A DNA stretch of 46,915 bases from Oscillospiraceae bacterium (GCA_015063685.1 SVTR01000028.1:1-46915); one strand, 5' to 3'. Shown: positions 29,887 through 38,022, numbered from the stretch's first letter. The notes: generated by a model not told the origin, from the sequence alone. Numbers and translations: made by a program.

Positions 29887-30729
29887 ATGGTTAACCTAAA
29901 GCTTTCTGCTTTTGCCGATGAATACGCCGATTCCTTTGAGGAGCAGCTGATGGCTCTTGAAAGATTTGGCATCAAAAATCTTGAGGTCAGACATCTGAAT
30001 GGGAAAAATATATCTGTTTTGCCCCTCGATGAGGTCAAGGATGCCAAAAGAATGCTGGATGCCTCTGGCATCCGCGTCTCTGCCATTGGTTCCCCCTTGG
30101 GGAAGATACGGCTGGACGGTGATATCAAAGCCCATATAGAAACTGCGCGGCGAATTTTTGAATCCGCCAATATATTGGGCGCCCCCTTTGTCCGTGTCTT
30201 CAGCTTTTACGCCCCCGAGGGAAAAAGCATAGCGGACATGAAGGGTGAGGTCCTTGATGCTTTGGAACGGCTTGTGATGCTTGCGCGAGCACACGGCATC
30301 ACCCTTTGCCATGAAAACGAGGCGAAGATATACGGAGATATCCCAAGCCGTGAAAAAGAGCTGCTGGATCATTTTAGCGGCGAACTGAAATGCGTATTCG
30401 ACATGGGAAATTTCGTTTTGGAGGGTATTGACCCTTATCCCGAGGCCTATGATCTGCTCAAAAAGGATATCGCCTATTTCCACATCAAGGACGCCCTCTT
30501 CCAAGGCGCGATCGTTCCCGCCGGCAAGGGAGAGGCTAAGATCAAGGAGATCCTTTCCGCCCACAGAGATTATGCCCAAGAGGACTTTTTCGTGTCGCTG
30601 GAGCCTCATTTGCAGACCTTTGCGGGTTTGAACGCCCTTGTGGGGCGATCATTTACCAATCCGTATCAATATGCGGATCAAAAGGCCGCGTTTGGCGACG
30701 CGGTAGAAAAATTCAAGGAGTTGATCTGA
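29887..30729 (+). CDS. Sugar phosphate isomerase/epimerase-like TIM-barrel protein
   Basis: This 280-residue protein is of the xylose isomerase-like (AP endonuclease 2) superfamily. It starts at ATG 29887 with AAGGAG upstream. Features of the family are an N-terminal strand (KLSAFADEYADSFEEQL), the LEVRHLNGKN segment, VRVFSFY, the metal-ligand Glu in LCHENEAKIYGD, Asp in CVFDMGNFVL, His in YFHIKDAL and Glu in VSLEPHL. These Glu, Asp, His and Glu residues form the usual divalent-metal site. It probably isomerises or epimerises a keto-sugar made by the oxidoreductases upstream. Its stop abuts the ATG of the next gene. Confidence 0.85.
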   Translation: MVNLKLSAFADEYADSFEEQLMALERFGIKNLEVRHLNGKNISVLPLDEVKDAKRMLDASGIRVSAIGSPLGKIRLDGDIKAHIETARRIFESANILGAPFVRVFSFYAPEGKSIADMKGEVLDALERLVMLARAHGITLCHENEAKIYGDIPSREKELLDHFSGELKCVFDMGNFVLEGIDPYPEAYDLLKKDIAYFHIKDALFQGAIVPAGKGEAKIKEILSAHRDYAQEDFFVSLEPHLQTFAGLNALVGRSFTNPYQYADQKAAFGDAVEKFKELI

Positions 30730-31494
30730 ATGAAAGCATATACAAAAGACCTGTTAGCGGTTCAGATATTTGAGACCAGAGCCGAGATGGGCGCCGCCGC
30801 CGCGAGAGATATCAAGGCGTGTATTTTATCCCTTTTGGAGACCAAGGACACCATCAACATGATCTTCGCCGCCGCCCCCTCCCAAAACGAGGTGCTATGG
30901 GGGCTGGCCACCGATAAAGAGATCCCCTGGAACCGCGTCAATGCCTTCCACATGGACGAGTACATCGGGCTTTCCGCCGACGCGCCTCAGGGATTTGGCA
31001 ACTTTTTGAAGGAGCATATCTTTGGACTGGCTGATTTCAAAGAGGTGTTCTACATTGACGTCACCGCCAAGGATGCCGAGGCCGAGTGCGAGCGTTACGC
31101 CTCCCTGCTTTCGCAGTATCCCACCGACATCGTGGTCATGGGCATCGGGGAGAACGGTCACATCGCCTTCAACGATCCTCCTGTGGCGGATTTTTGCGAC
31201 CCCAAGGCGGTCAAGCCCGTGGCGCTGGATCCCATCTGCCGCAACCAGCAGGTCAACGATGGGTGCTTCAAAAGGCTTGAAGATGTCCCCAAGACCGCCA
31301 TCACCCTGACGGTTCCCACCCTCTTTGCGGGGGATCACCTTTTCTGCATCGTCCCCGCGGGGACCAAGGCCGGCGCCGTCCGCGCCACCCTCTGCGGTGA
31401 GATCGGGGAGGCCTGCCCCGCTACCATCCTGCGCCGCCACAAGAGTGCCGTACTGTATCTGGACGGCGACAGCAGCTCCCTTGTTGGAAATTAA
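30730..31494 (+). CDS. Glucosamine-6-phosphate deaminase-like protein
   Basis: This is a 254-residue NagB/6-phosphogluconolactonase-fold protein. ATG directly follows the previous stop, with AAGGAG 9 nt upstream. MDEYIGL (Asp76) and GIGENGHIAFNDP (His144) match the NagB active site. Two positions differ from E. coli NagB: Asp141 is replaced by Asn142 and Glu148 by Asp149, as I align them. It therefore belongs to a NagB-like side branch and may act on a different amino-sugar phosphate. Pairing with NagA downstream supports deamination of an amino-sugar 6-phosphate to a ketose phosphate and ammonia. Confidence 0.85.
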   Translation: MKAYTKDLLAVQIFETRAEMGAAAARDIKACILSLLETKDTINMIFAAAPSQNEVLWGLATDKEIPWNRVNAFHMDEYIGLSADAPQGFGNFLKEHIFGLADFKEVFYIDVTAKDAEAECERYASLLSQYPTDIVVMGIGENGHIAFNDPPVADFCDPKAVKPVALDPICRNQQVNDGCFKRLEDVPKTAITLTVPTLFAGDHLFCIVPAGTKAGAVRATLCGEIGEACPATILRRHKSAVLYLDGDSSSLVGN

Positions 31495-31499
31495 AATTG

Positions 31500-31681
31500 C
31501 TATATCTTTCGGTTCAATCATACCGAGATCCCCGTGCATTGCTTCCGTGCGTGTAACCATTACGGAAAATGCAAATATCGTTGGGGATGCTTCCGTCCAA
31601 AGCGGAACAACGTTTACGATTGTTGTTCGTTCTTTTGCAAATAGTGCTGTATATAAGGAAATTGTTTGTACCGTAGCATAA
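31500..31681 (+). pseudogene. Possible 3' fragment of an unidentified gene
   Basis: The frame ending with TAA at 31679-31681 encodes a credible protein end (VRVTITENANIVGDASVQSG, then FTIVVRSFANSA). It has no start or ribosome-binding site of its own and runs without interruption back into nagB in another frame. Its base composition matches the downstream sialidase-like gene, so it is likely the tail of the gene that preceded it in the donor. The family is not recognised. Confidence 0.35.
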
Positions 31682-31699
31682 AACGGTAAAAGGTTAGTT

Positions 31700-33004
31700 A
31701 TGAAAGTAAAAGCGAATTGGGATTATAAACCTTATAACCCTTTCCACATAGAACAGGATAGACCTGAAATTTTAGCCATACGCCCATCAAAAGAGAAAAT
31801 CTCTTTTGAATGGGCTTATGCCGCATTTACGGAATGTGAAGTTTTTTATGGGGAAACGGGTAAGGATAAAACTTGCAAAATTTGTGGCAAAGACACGGCG
31901 TTTTTTGCTGTGGAAAATGATAAAGAATATGAGTTCTATATTCGTGTTGGCGGTAAAGTAAGTATTACCCGTTTGGCATGTTCGGGCGATTTTCCGGGGA
32001 TTGTTATCAACTATTTACACCCCAACGATAATGCGTATTATTTTTCGGGTAGATTTCTTGCAAGCCCGTCCATTGTCCGTTTACCTTCGGGTGCGTTGCT
32101 TGTAAGTATGGACGTGTTCTCTTTGAAATATCCGCAAAATCTTTCCAAGGTATTCAAAAGCGTTGACGATGGGAAAACTTGGCAATACGTAACCGATTTA
32201 TACCCTTGTTTTTGGGGTACGTTGTTTGTTCACCAAAATAAGGTGTATAGTATTGCGTGTTCCAAAGAATACGGCGATTTGCTTTTAGGGTGTTCCGAAG
32301 ACGAAGGCGTTACTTGGAGCGAGCCGATTGTTTTGGGACGCGGTAGTAGTTTTGGGGATATTTGCGGATTCCACAAAGCACCCGTTCCCGTTCTTGATAC
32401 GGGGGATAAATTCGCGATTGCCGTGGAATACGGCTGTTGGACAAAAACCTTTTGTCAAGTTGTGTATTCGGTAGACAAAACGGCGGATTTTTTGAACGTT
32501 GAAAATTGGCATACGACAGGTTGCGTACCCCGTACGCACGAGGCGGAACAACTTCCAAGAGAAGGGGCTTGTGCAATCGAAGGGAATCTCGTTCAAATGC
32601 CTGATGGAACAGTTAAGAATATTTTGCGTTACGGCGAAAATCAAGCAATGGTCTTGTGTATCGATGATTTTGATTCTGCGCCCGTGTTTGAAAAGATGAT
32701 TGAGTTTCCGTTCGCGCATACCAAATTTCATATACAAAAGTACGACGGCGTATATTATGCTTGCGGAAATCTTGCTCCTGCAAGAAACGTACTTGCGCTG
32801 GCAAAGTCGGTTGATGGTGAGCATTGGGAAGTATATAAAGACGTATTAAACTATGCCGATATGCCACCCAAAGAAGTAGGATTTCAATATCCAAGCTTCT
32901 TTATTGAAAACGGCTACGCTTACATTTTATCTCGTACAGGATTTAATAAGGCGGACGATTTCCACAATACGAACGCGATTACGTTCCATAAAGTAAAACT
33001 TTGA
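31700..33004 (+). CDS. Sialidase-like beta-propeller protein
   Basis: This 434-residue protein starts at ATG 31700 with AAAGG upstream. Asp-box-like motifs SVDDGKTWQ, SEDEGVTWSEP and a weaker SVDGEHWEV recur along the chain, as in six-bladed sialidase/BNR propellers. An N-terminal beta domain of about 95 residues precedes the propeller. There is no signal peptide, so the protein is probably cytoplasmic. I could not identify the full sialidase set (Arg triad, Tyr/Glu nucleophile), so sialidase activity is unproven; a hydrolase or lyase acting on imported oligosaccharides fits the nag context. GC and codon use are lower than in both neighbours, which suggests acquisition from another genome. 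Confidence 0.75.
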   Translation: MKVKANWDYKPYNPFHIEQDRPEILAIRPSKEKISFEWAYAAFTECEVFYGETGKDKTCKICGKDTAFFAVENDKEYEFYIRVGGKVSITRLACSGDFPGIVINYLHPNDNAYYFSGRFLASPSIVRLPSGALLVSMDVFSLKYPQNLSKVFKSVDDGKTWQYVTDLYPCFWGTLFVHQNKVYSIACSKEYGDLLLGCSEDEGVTWSEPIVLGRGSSFGDICGFHKAPVPVLDTGDKFAIAVEYGCWTKTFCQVVYSVDKTADFLNVENWHTTGCVPRTHEAEQLPREGACAIEGNLVQMPDGTVKNILRYGENQAMVLCIDDFDSAPVFEKMIEFPFAHTKFHIQKYDGVYYACGNLAPARNVLALAKSVDGEHWEVYKDVLNYADMPPKEVGFQYPSFFIENGYAYILSRTGFNKADDFHNTNAITFHKVKL

Positions 33005-33011
33005 GGTTGTT

Positions 33012-33140
33012 ATGAAAATAGTTCTTAAAAATGCAGATAAAAACTTACAATATGCGCTTGACGAGCTTGCTTTGGAATTTCCCTTATCGGACGGCGAAAC
33101 GATTGAATTAGAAACGAAAAATTCAAAACGTTTTCTGTGA
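33012..33140 (+). CDS. 42-residue ORF, probably a truncated gene start
   Basis: ATG at 33012 follows the sialidase-like stop by 7 nt, with GAGG 5 nt upstream. The sequence MKIVLKNADKNLQYALDELA reads like the first strand and helix of a larger enzyme domain, then stops at 33138-33140. It has the low-GC codon use of the inserted segment. It may be the broken start of the next donor gene. It may also provide translational coupling for nagA, whose ATG is 8 nt downstream. Confidence 0.5.
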   Translation: MKIVLKNADKNLQYALDELALEFPLSDGETIELETKNSKRFL

Positions 33141-33148
33141 TATGCCCT

Positions 33149-34315
33149 ATGAAAAGAATAAAATCCGATCAGATCATACTGGAAGACCGTCTGTTTGACG
33201 GGTACGTATATGTTGAAAACGGTATCATCACCGACGTGACTACCGAGGAGCGTCCTGCCGACGAGGTTTTTGATATGACGGGCTACTACGTCAGTCCCGG
33301 CTTCATCGACATTCATACCCACGGCGGCGGCGGGTACCGTTTTGAGGGCAGTACCGATGAGATTATCAACGGGTGTAACTTCCACCTGAAGCACGGCACC
33401 ACCTCCATCTGCCCCACCGTATCGGCAGCGCCCTTTGCCTCCATGGCCGCCTCAGCCCAAAATGTGAAGGCCGCCATGGCTGACCCACGGGTGAAGGGCA
33501 CCATCCTGGGTGTTCACATGGAGGGACCTTACCTCTCGGCAAAACAGGCGGGGGCACAATGTCCCACCCACATCACCCCGCCCGTGGAAGAAGACTACCT
33601 GCCCTTTATCAAAGAGAACGCCGACGTGATCGCCCGCTGGACCTATGCCCCCGAAAACGATACCGAGGAAAAGTTCGCCAAAACTCTCCGTGAGTACGGC
33701 ATCATCGCCTCCGCAGGGCATACTGACGCCATCTATGACGACATGCAGAGGGCTTACGAGAACGGATGCTCTCTCGTGACCCATCTCTACTCCTGCACCT
33801 CCACCGTCACCCGCGACCACGGCTTCCGTCGGCTGGGGGTCATTGAGACGGCCTACCTGATGGATGATCTATTCGTGGAGATCATCTGCGACGGCAAGCA
33901 CCTGCCCCCCGAGCTGATCCGACTCATCTACAGGATCAAGGGGGCCGACCGAATCGCCCTGGTCACCGACAGTCTCGCCCTGGCAGGCACCGAGCAGACC
34001 CACGGCTTCATGCAGGACACTGAATTCATCATTGAGGACGGGGTCTGCAAGCTCATGGACCGAAGTGCCTTCGCGGGAAGCATTGCCACCGCGGACCTTT
34101 TGGTGCGGGTGGCTGTGAAGGAGGCGGGTATTTCCCTGCTTGACGCTATCAAAATGATTACGCAAACCCCCGCAAGGATCATGGGGCTTCAGAATAAAGG
34201 CAGGATCGCTCAACACATGGACGCAGACCTTGCGGTTTTTGATGAAGATATTCAAATCAAAAAGATATTTGCCCAAGGACGCTTGATCGAGCCAACACAT
34301 ATTTTTCCACATTAA
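33149..34315 (+). CDS. nagA: N-acetylglucosamine-6-phosphate deacetylase
   Basis: This 388-residue amidohydrolase removes the acetyl group from N-acetylglucosamine 6-phosphate. ATG at 33149 fits the family N-terminus; an in-frame GTG at 33137 would add four residues. Neither has a ribosome-binding site. The active-site series is present: IHTHGGGG (His56, His58), HMEGPYLS with the metal Glu, SAGHTDA, THLYSC, and TDSLALAG with the catalytic Asp. The length is typical. The product would feed the NagB-like deaminase encoded upstream. Expression probably depends on readthrough and coupling from the inserted segment. Confidence 0.9.
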   Translation: MKRIKSDQIILEDRLFDGYVYVENGIITDVTTEERPADEVFDMTGYYVSPGFIDIHTHGGGGYRFEGSTDEIINGCNFHLKHGTTSICPTVSAAPFASMAASAQNVKAAMADPRVKGTILGVHMEGPYLSAKQAGAQCPTHITPPVEEDYLPFIKENADVIARWTYAPENDTEEKFAKTLREYGIIASAGHTDAIYDDMQRAYENGCSLVTHLYSCTSTVTRDHGFRRLGVIETAYLMDDLFVEIICDGKHLPPELIRLIYRIKGADRIALVTDSLALAGTEQTHGFMQDTEFIIEDGVCKLMDRSAFAGSIATADLLVRVAVKEAGISLLDAIKMITQTPARIMGLQNKGRIAQHMDADLAVFDEDIQIKKIFAQGRLIEPTHIFPH

Positions 34316-34443
34316 GGTGAAATATTTGAATTGACAGGTGCCGGCTGCCATATAACAGATGGCTTGTAATCGATTGAAAAATTTACAAAAATGTGCTACT
34401 GTATTGGTCACCTAAAAAAATCCTTTTGATAGGAGTCGAAGCT

Positions 34444-35109
34444 ATGCTACTTGAAAAATTCTACGAAACCTATTTCCCGTTTTGGCGTGTGCTTGACGAG
34501 GCAGACAAGCAGCTATTATGCGAAAACACGTCAGAAAAGCACTTTGACCGCTCCCAACCCGTCCACGACAATATGGGCTGCACGGGTCTTTTCATCGTGC
34601 GCTCGGGCAGGCTTCGCCTCTATATGCTTTCCGAGGAGGGCAAGGAGATCACCCTCTACCGTCTCTCGCCCGGTGACATCTGTATGCTCTCGGCGTCCTG
34701 CGTTCTGCAAAGCGTGACCTTCGACGTGTATGTGGATGCGGAGGAGGAGAGCGACTGCTACCATATTAGTGCCGCCGCCTTCGGCGACGTCAGCAACCGC
34801 TATCTTGAGGTGAAAAATTACGCTCTGGAAACCGCCGTCAGCCGTTTTTCCGATGTCATGTGGATCCTGCAACAGATCGTCTTTATGAGCATGGACAAAC
34901 GCCTCGCTATCTTTCTGTTGGAGGAAACCCAGACAAACGGCACGGACAGCGTGAATATGACCCACGAGACCATTGCGCGCCATCTCGGAACTGCACGGGA
35001 GGTCGTGACGAGAATGCTCAAGCACCTCGCCGACGACGGCGTGATTGAGGTCACGAGGAAAGGCATCGTCATCACAGATAAAAAGAAGATGCGGAATATT
35101 GCTTATTGA
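34444..35109 (+). CDS. Crp/Fnr-family transcriptional regulator
   Basis: The product has 221 residues. ATG at 34444 is chosen because AGGAG lies 8 nt upstream. The N-terminal cyclic-nucleotide-binding-type beta barrel (about 10-120) has GLFIVRSGRLRLYMLSEEGK and RLSPGDICMLSAS. A long dimer helix and a C-terminal winged HTH follow (THETIARHLGTAREVVTRML). The recognition helix carries Arg185, Glu186 and Arg190, the same spacing as E. coli CRP Arg180, Glu181 and Arg185, which read GTGA half-sites; FNR proteins have E-x2-S-R. There is no N-terminal Fe-S Cys cluster; scattered Cys residues could sense redox. It is a good candidate to act on the two TGTGA-N6-TCAC operators at 39764-39843. Confidence 0.9.
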   Translation: MLLEKFYETYFPFWRVLDEADKQLLCENTSEKHFDRSQPVHDNMGCTGLFIVRSGRLRLYMLSEEGKEITLYRLSPGDICMLSASCVLQSVTFDVYVDAEEESDCYHISAAAFGDVSNRYLEVKNYALETAVSRFSDVMWILQQIVFMSMDKRLAIFLLEETQTNGTDSVNMTHETIARHLGTAREVVTRMLKHLADDGVIEVTRKGIVITDKKKMRNIAY

Positions 35110-35128
35110 TATGTTGGAAAATATTGAA

Positions 35129-35297
35129 ATTAGGGCATCTCTAAATACTCAGTGTGCGGCGAGATGCGAGGGATTTTTTCGTCAGACTAAACAAAAATCT
35201 GCGCGCATAGTCGCCCCTATGCGAAAGAATTTTGTGACGTATGACGGAAAAAGCACCGTCATATCGGCGTGCGATGAGTTTTTAGAGATGCCCATTA
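35129..35297. mobile_element. MITE-like element, copy 2 (inverted)
   Basis: The 161-bp element 35133-35293 begins GGGCATCTCTAAA and ends TTTAGAGATGCCC, with ATTA on both sides (35129-35132 and 35294-35297). Both arms match copy 1 at 26696-26901 in reverse orientation, but it has one instead of three internal tgcgaaagaat units. A further lone terminus lies at 35308-35320. ORFs drawn through it are not genes. Confidence 0.8.
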
Positions 35298-35349
35298 ATA
35301 AATAAGAGGCCATCTCTAAAATTTATACGATAATATACCCAAAAATAGA

Positions 35350-35378
35350 TTGACACAAACGGCAAAATATGATATAAT
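35350..35378 (+). promoter_or_regulatory. Consensus promoter of ktrBA
   Basis: TTGACA (35350-35355), 17-bp spacer and TATAAT (35373-35378) form a perfect sigma-A consensus. The leader to the ATG is about 75 nt. Confidence 0.9.
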
Positions 35379-35399
35379 CATGATGACGAATAATTATAA

Positions 35400-35435
35400 G
35401 TGGAACCAGCTGACTGCAGAGAACGTTGGTTCCAC
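35400..35435 (+). promoter_or_regulatory. Leader hairpin upstream of ktrB
   Basis: GTGGAACCA (35400-35408) and TGGTTCCAC (35427-35435) form a perfect 9-bp stem with an 18-nt loop inside the ktrB leader, 23 nt before the ATG. It has no T tract, so it is not a terminator. It may be an operator or an RNA control element. It does not show the length or motifs of the c-di-AMP (ydaO) riboswitch. Confidence 0.5.
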
Positions 35436-35458
35436 TATGCTTTCCAGAGGAAAATTTT

Positions 35459-36820
35459 ATGGTTAGGAAAAAGAAATTTACACTCTCGACCACGCAGATT
35501 ATATTGCTCAGCTTCCTCGTGACCATTCTCATAGGAAGCGGACTTTTAGCGTTACCAATCAGCTCCGCAAGTGGTGAGGCTGTGCCGTATCTTGACGCGC
35601 TCTTCACGGCAACGACATCCACCTGCGTGACAGGACTTGTCACGCTTCCCACGGTATCTACGTGGAGCGTATTCGGGCAGATTGTTATATTGCTTCTGAT
35701 ACAGATCGGCGGTCTTGGTATCATTACGATTATGTCGGGGCTGATGCTTCTTCTCAATAGAAAAATGGGTATCGGCGACCGATTGCTCATTCAGGACGCA
35801 TTTAATCTGAACACGATGTCGGGACTTGCCAAATTTGTTAGGAACGTACTGTTTGGCACGCTGATCATCGAAGGAGTAGGGGCTATTCTGTATATGCTCG
35901 TGTTCATCCCCGAATTTGGCGCAAGGGGCATTTGGATATCAATATTTAATTCGGTTTCTGCCTTTTGCAACGCCGGTATTGATATTATTGCGGAAAACAG
36001 CCTTTGCAACTATGCCACCAATCCCTTGATCAACATCATCACCTCGGCGCTCATCATCCTTGGCGGTCTCGGATATATCGTGTGGTGGGATGTTCTCCGT
36101 GTGGTTAAAAGCCGTTCACCGAAAAACAGAAAAATATTCAGGCACTTGACCTTGCACTCAAAGATCGCTATTACCGTTACCGCAGGACTCGTTCTTGTAG
36201 GCGCAATTCTTATATTTATTTTTGAATACGCAAACCCATTGACCATCGGAGAGATGTCCCTATTCGATAAAATTCAGGTGTCCTTCTTCCAATCGGTCAC
36301 CACGAGAACCGCAGGCTTTGCCTCTGTTCCTCAAGAGAATCTGACAAACGCCTCTGCCGCCGTATCGATTATCTTGATGCTGATCGGCGGTTCCCCCGTG
36401 GGAACGGCAGGCGGTATGAAAACAGTAACCATCGCCGTCCTTATTTGTTCGGCATTTGCTACCATCCGTAACAAGAATAGCGCAGCTCTGTTCGGTCGCC
36501 GCATTTCCGAGGGATCGGTGAAGAAGGCGGTGGCCGTGGCAGTGGCATTCTTTACAATATGCTCCGCATCAACAATACTCTTGATGGCAACAAACAATGC
36601 GTCTGCCATTGATGTGGTGTATGAAACGGTTAGCGCGACTGCGACCGTCGGACTTTCAAGGAATCTGACGGCGACGCTTAACACATTTGGAAAAATAATT
36701 ATTATAGTAACGATGTATTTCGGCAGAGTCGGTCCCATCTCGCTTGCGGTGGCTCTTGGCAGTAAAAACGAAAGTCAGAACGTGATTTCCGAGCCGACGG
36801 AAGATATCAGCATAGGATAA
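35459..36820 (+). CDS. ktrB: Potassium uptake channel subunit KtrB/TrkH
   Basis: This 453-residue membrane protein is the ion-conducting subunit of a Ktr-type potassium transporter. ATG at 35459 is chosen because AGAGG lies 8 nt upstream. Four membrane-pore-membrane repeats can be followed, with filter segments near TATTSTCVTGL, SAFCNAGIDI, TTRTAGFAS and SATATVGLS; each contains the filter Gly. It has the length of KtrB rather than the longer TrkH. It forms an operon with ktrA 11 nt downstream and is driven by a consensus promoter with a hairpin in the leader. Confidence 0.93.
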   Translation: MVRKKKFTLSTTQIILLSFLVTILIGSGLLALPISSASGEAVPYLDALFTATTSTCVTGLVTLPTVSTWSVFGQIVILLLIQIGGLGIITIMSGLMLLLNRKMGIGDRLLIQDAFNLNTMSGLAKFVRNVLFGTLIIEGVGAILYMLVFIPEFGARGIWISIFNSVSAFCNAGIDIIAENSLCNYATNPLINIITSALIILGGLGYIVWWDVLRVVKSRSPKNRKIFRHLTLHSKIAITVTAGLVLVGAILIFIFEYANPLTIGEMSLFDKIQVSFFQSVTTRTAGFASVPQENLTNASAAVSIILMLIGGSPVGTAGGMKTVTIAVLICSAFATIRNKNSAALFGRRISEGSVKKAVAVAVAFFTICSASTILLMATNNASAIDVVYETVSATATVGLSRNLTATLNTFGKIIIIVTMYFGRVGPISLAVALGSKNESQNVISEPTEDISIG

Positions 36821-36831
36821 AGGAGAAGATT

Positions 36832-37482
36832 ATGAAAACAAATAAAACATACGCAGTCTTTGGACTTGGAAGATATGGCATAGCCGTGGCAAGAGAGCTT
36901 GTAGAAAATGGTAGAGAGGTTATCGCCGTCGATAACGAAGAAAAAATCGTCAACGATGCAGCGGCTTATCTACCCGTGTGTAAGTGTGCTGATGTGACTG
37001 ATGCGGAGGTCATCTCTCGCCTTGGTATCGGCAATATTGACACCGTTATCGTTTGTATGGCGAGCAACCTTGAGGCAAGCGTAATGGCAATCACACTTTG
37101 CAAGGAGGCCGGCGTTAAGACCGTTATCGCAAAATGCGCCAACGAGATGCAACAAAAAATATTGCTTCGCGTAGGCGCGGATCAAGTGGTCTTTCCCGAA
37201 AACGAATCCGGTATCCGCCTTGCCAAGAATCTGCTCAGCTCCGGCTTTATTGATATGATATCTTTGTCAAAGGATGTGTCGATGGTTGAGATTGACGTGA
37301 AGGACGAGTGGTGCGGTAAAAACTTGATTGAATTAAATCTCCGCAAAAAATACGGCTTCAATATCGTTGCCATCAAAAAAGGCGAAAATGTCAACGTGAA
37401 TATCAATCCCGAGCAACTACTTGATGCGGAAAGTTCGCTGATCGTTATTGCAAATACTTCAAAATTAGGGAAATTAAGCTAA
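36832..37482 (+). CDS. ktrA: Potassium uptake regulatory subunit KtrA
   Basis: This 216-residue RCK protein gates KtrB. The N-terminal Rossmann domain has FGLGRYGIAVARELVENG followed by the acidic VIAVDNE that binds the nucleotide ribose. The C-terminal TrkA-C domain (about 135-216) is complete; in this family it can bind c-di-AMP, which I infer rather than see. The start is ATG 36832 with AAGGAGAAG upstream. The gene ends before a bidirectional terminator. Confidence 0.93.
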   Translation: MKTNKTYAVFGLGRYGIAVARELVENGREVIAVDNEEKIVNDAAAYLPVCKCADVTDAEVISRLGIGNIDTVIVCMASNLEASVMAITLCKEAGVKTVIAKCANEMQQKILLRVGADQVVFPENESGIRLAKNLLSSGFIDMISLSKDVSMVEIDVKDEWCGKNLIELNLRKKYGFNIVAIKKGENVNVNINPEQLLDAESSLIVIANTSKLGKLS

Positions 37483-37521
37483 ACTGTCAAATGGCAATTT
37501 TCCTACAGAATTATATAAGAA

Positions 37522-37560
37522 GCAGATCGCCACGACTCAAAACGAGTCGTGGCGATCTGC
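37522..37560. terminator. Bidirectional terminator between ktrA and trxA
   Basis: A perfect 17-bp stem (37522-37538 with 37544-37560) and a 5-nt loop lie between two convergent genes. The tails are only moderately T-rich, but the stem is very strong. Confidence 0.85.
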
Positions 37561-37573
37561 CTTTGTACGGTTC

Positions 37574-37876
37574 TTACCGCAGCTCTGCAAGAATGGATGC
37601 CTTGGGTCTTGCCCCGACGATCCTTGCCGTTTCCTTCCCTTCCCTGAAAATGATCAGCGTGGGAATACTCATCACGCCATATTCCATGGCAAGGGCATTT
37701 TCATCATCCACGTTCACCTTGCCGACGGTGACGTCAGGACGCTCCTCTGCGATCTCGTCCACAATGGGAGAAACCATACGGCAAGGACCGCACCAATCGG
37801 CGTAGAAATCCACGAGAGCCGTGCCGTTTGCGATTGCGTTATGAAAATTATTTTGGTTGAGTTTTTGTACTGACAT
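37574..37876 (-). CDS. trxA: Thioredoxin
   Basis: This 100-residue thioredoxin has the active site WCGPC at residues 28-32 and the cis-Pro in MSIPTLIIF. ATG at 37876 is chosen because GGAGG lies 8 nt upstream; a longer reading frame upstream has no such site. It lies downstream of the CoA-disulfide reductase/rhodanese gene on the same strand, with a repeat in the 146-bp gap. It is likely the reductant partner in the same redox module, for example releasing sulfide from rhodanese persulfides. Confidence 0.93.
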   Translation of the reverse strand: MSVQKLNQNNFHNAIANGTALVDFYADWCGPCRMVSPIVDEIAEERPDVTVGKVNVDDENALAMEYGVMSIPTLIIFREGKETARIVGARPKASILAELR

Positions 37877-37935
37877 AAGATATACCTCCATGTTCTTATA
37901 CGAATTTACATAAAAAAATATTGAACTCAAGACAT

Positions 37936-37983
37936 GTAGGGGCGAACTGTGTTCGCCCGCGGGCGTTCAAAGAACGCCCCTAC
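37936..37983. repeat. Palindromic double-hairpin repeat
   Basis: A 48-bp element with outer GTAGGGGCG/CGCCCCTAC ends contains two adjacent hairpins, GGGCGAAC/GTTCGCCC and GGGCGTTC/GAACGCCC. It resembles the REP-like palindromes scattered between genes in many Clostridia genomes. It lies between the reductase stop and the thioredoxin start and may weaken readthrough. Confidence 0.7.
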
Positions 37984-38022
37984 GGGTTTATAGACATTTT
38001 AGGTCTTTATCGTTATTTGGTA

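Larger units (their letters stand above)
31495..33148. other. Lower-GC segment inserted between nagB-like and nagA
   Basis: Base composition and codon choice change sharply at the nagB stop and return just before the nagA start codon. The segment carries a possible C-terminal gene fragment, a sialidase-like gene and a 42-codon ORF, and leaves nagA without its own ribosome-binding site. No terminal repeats or integrase are seen, so illegitimate recombination is as likely as transposition. Confidence 0.6.

Noticed and set aside
35045..35305. 86-codon ORF overlapping the Crp/Fnr gene end and MITE copy 2
   Set aside because: It is an artefact of the repeat element; the same string appears antisense in copy 1.
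35379..35458. c-di-AMP (ydaO-type) riboswitch before ktrB
   Set aside because: The leader is only about 75 nt and shows one simple hairpin without the conserved riboswitch core.
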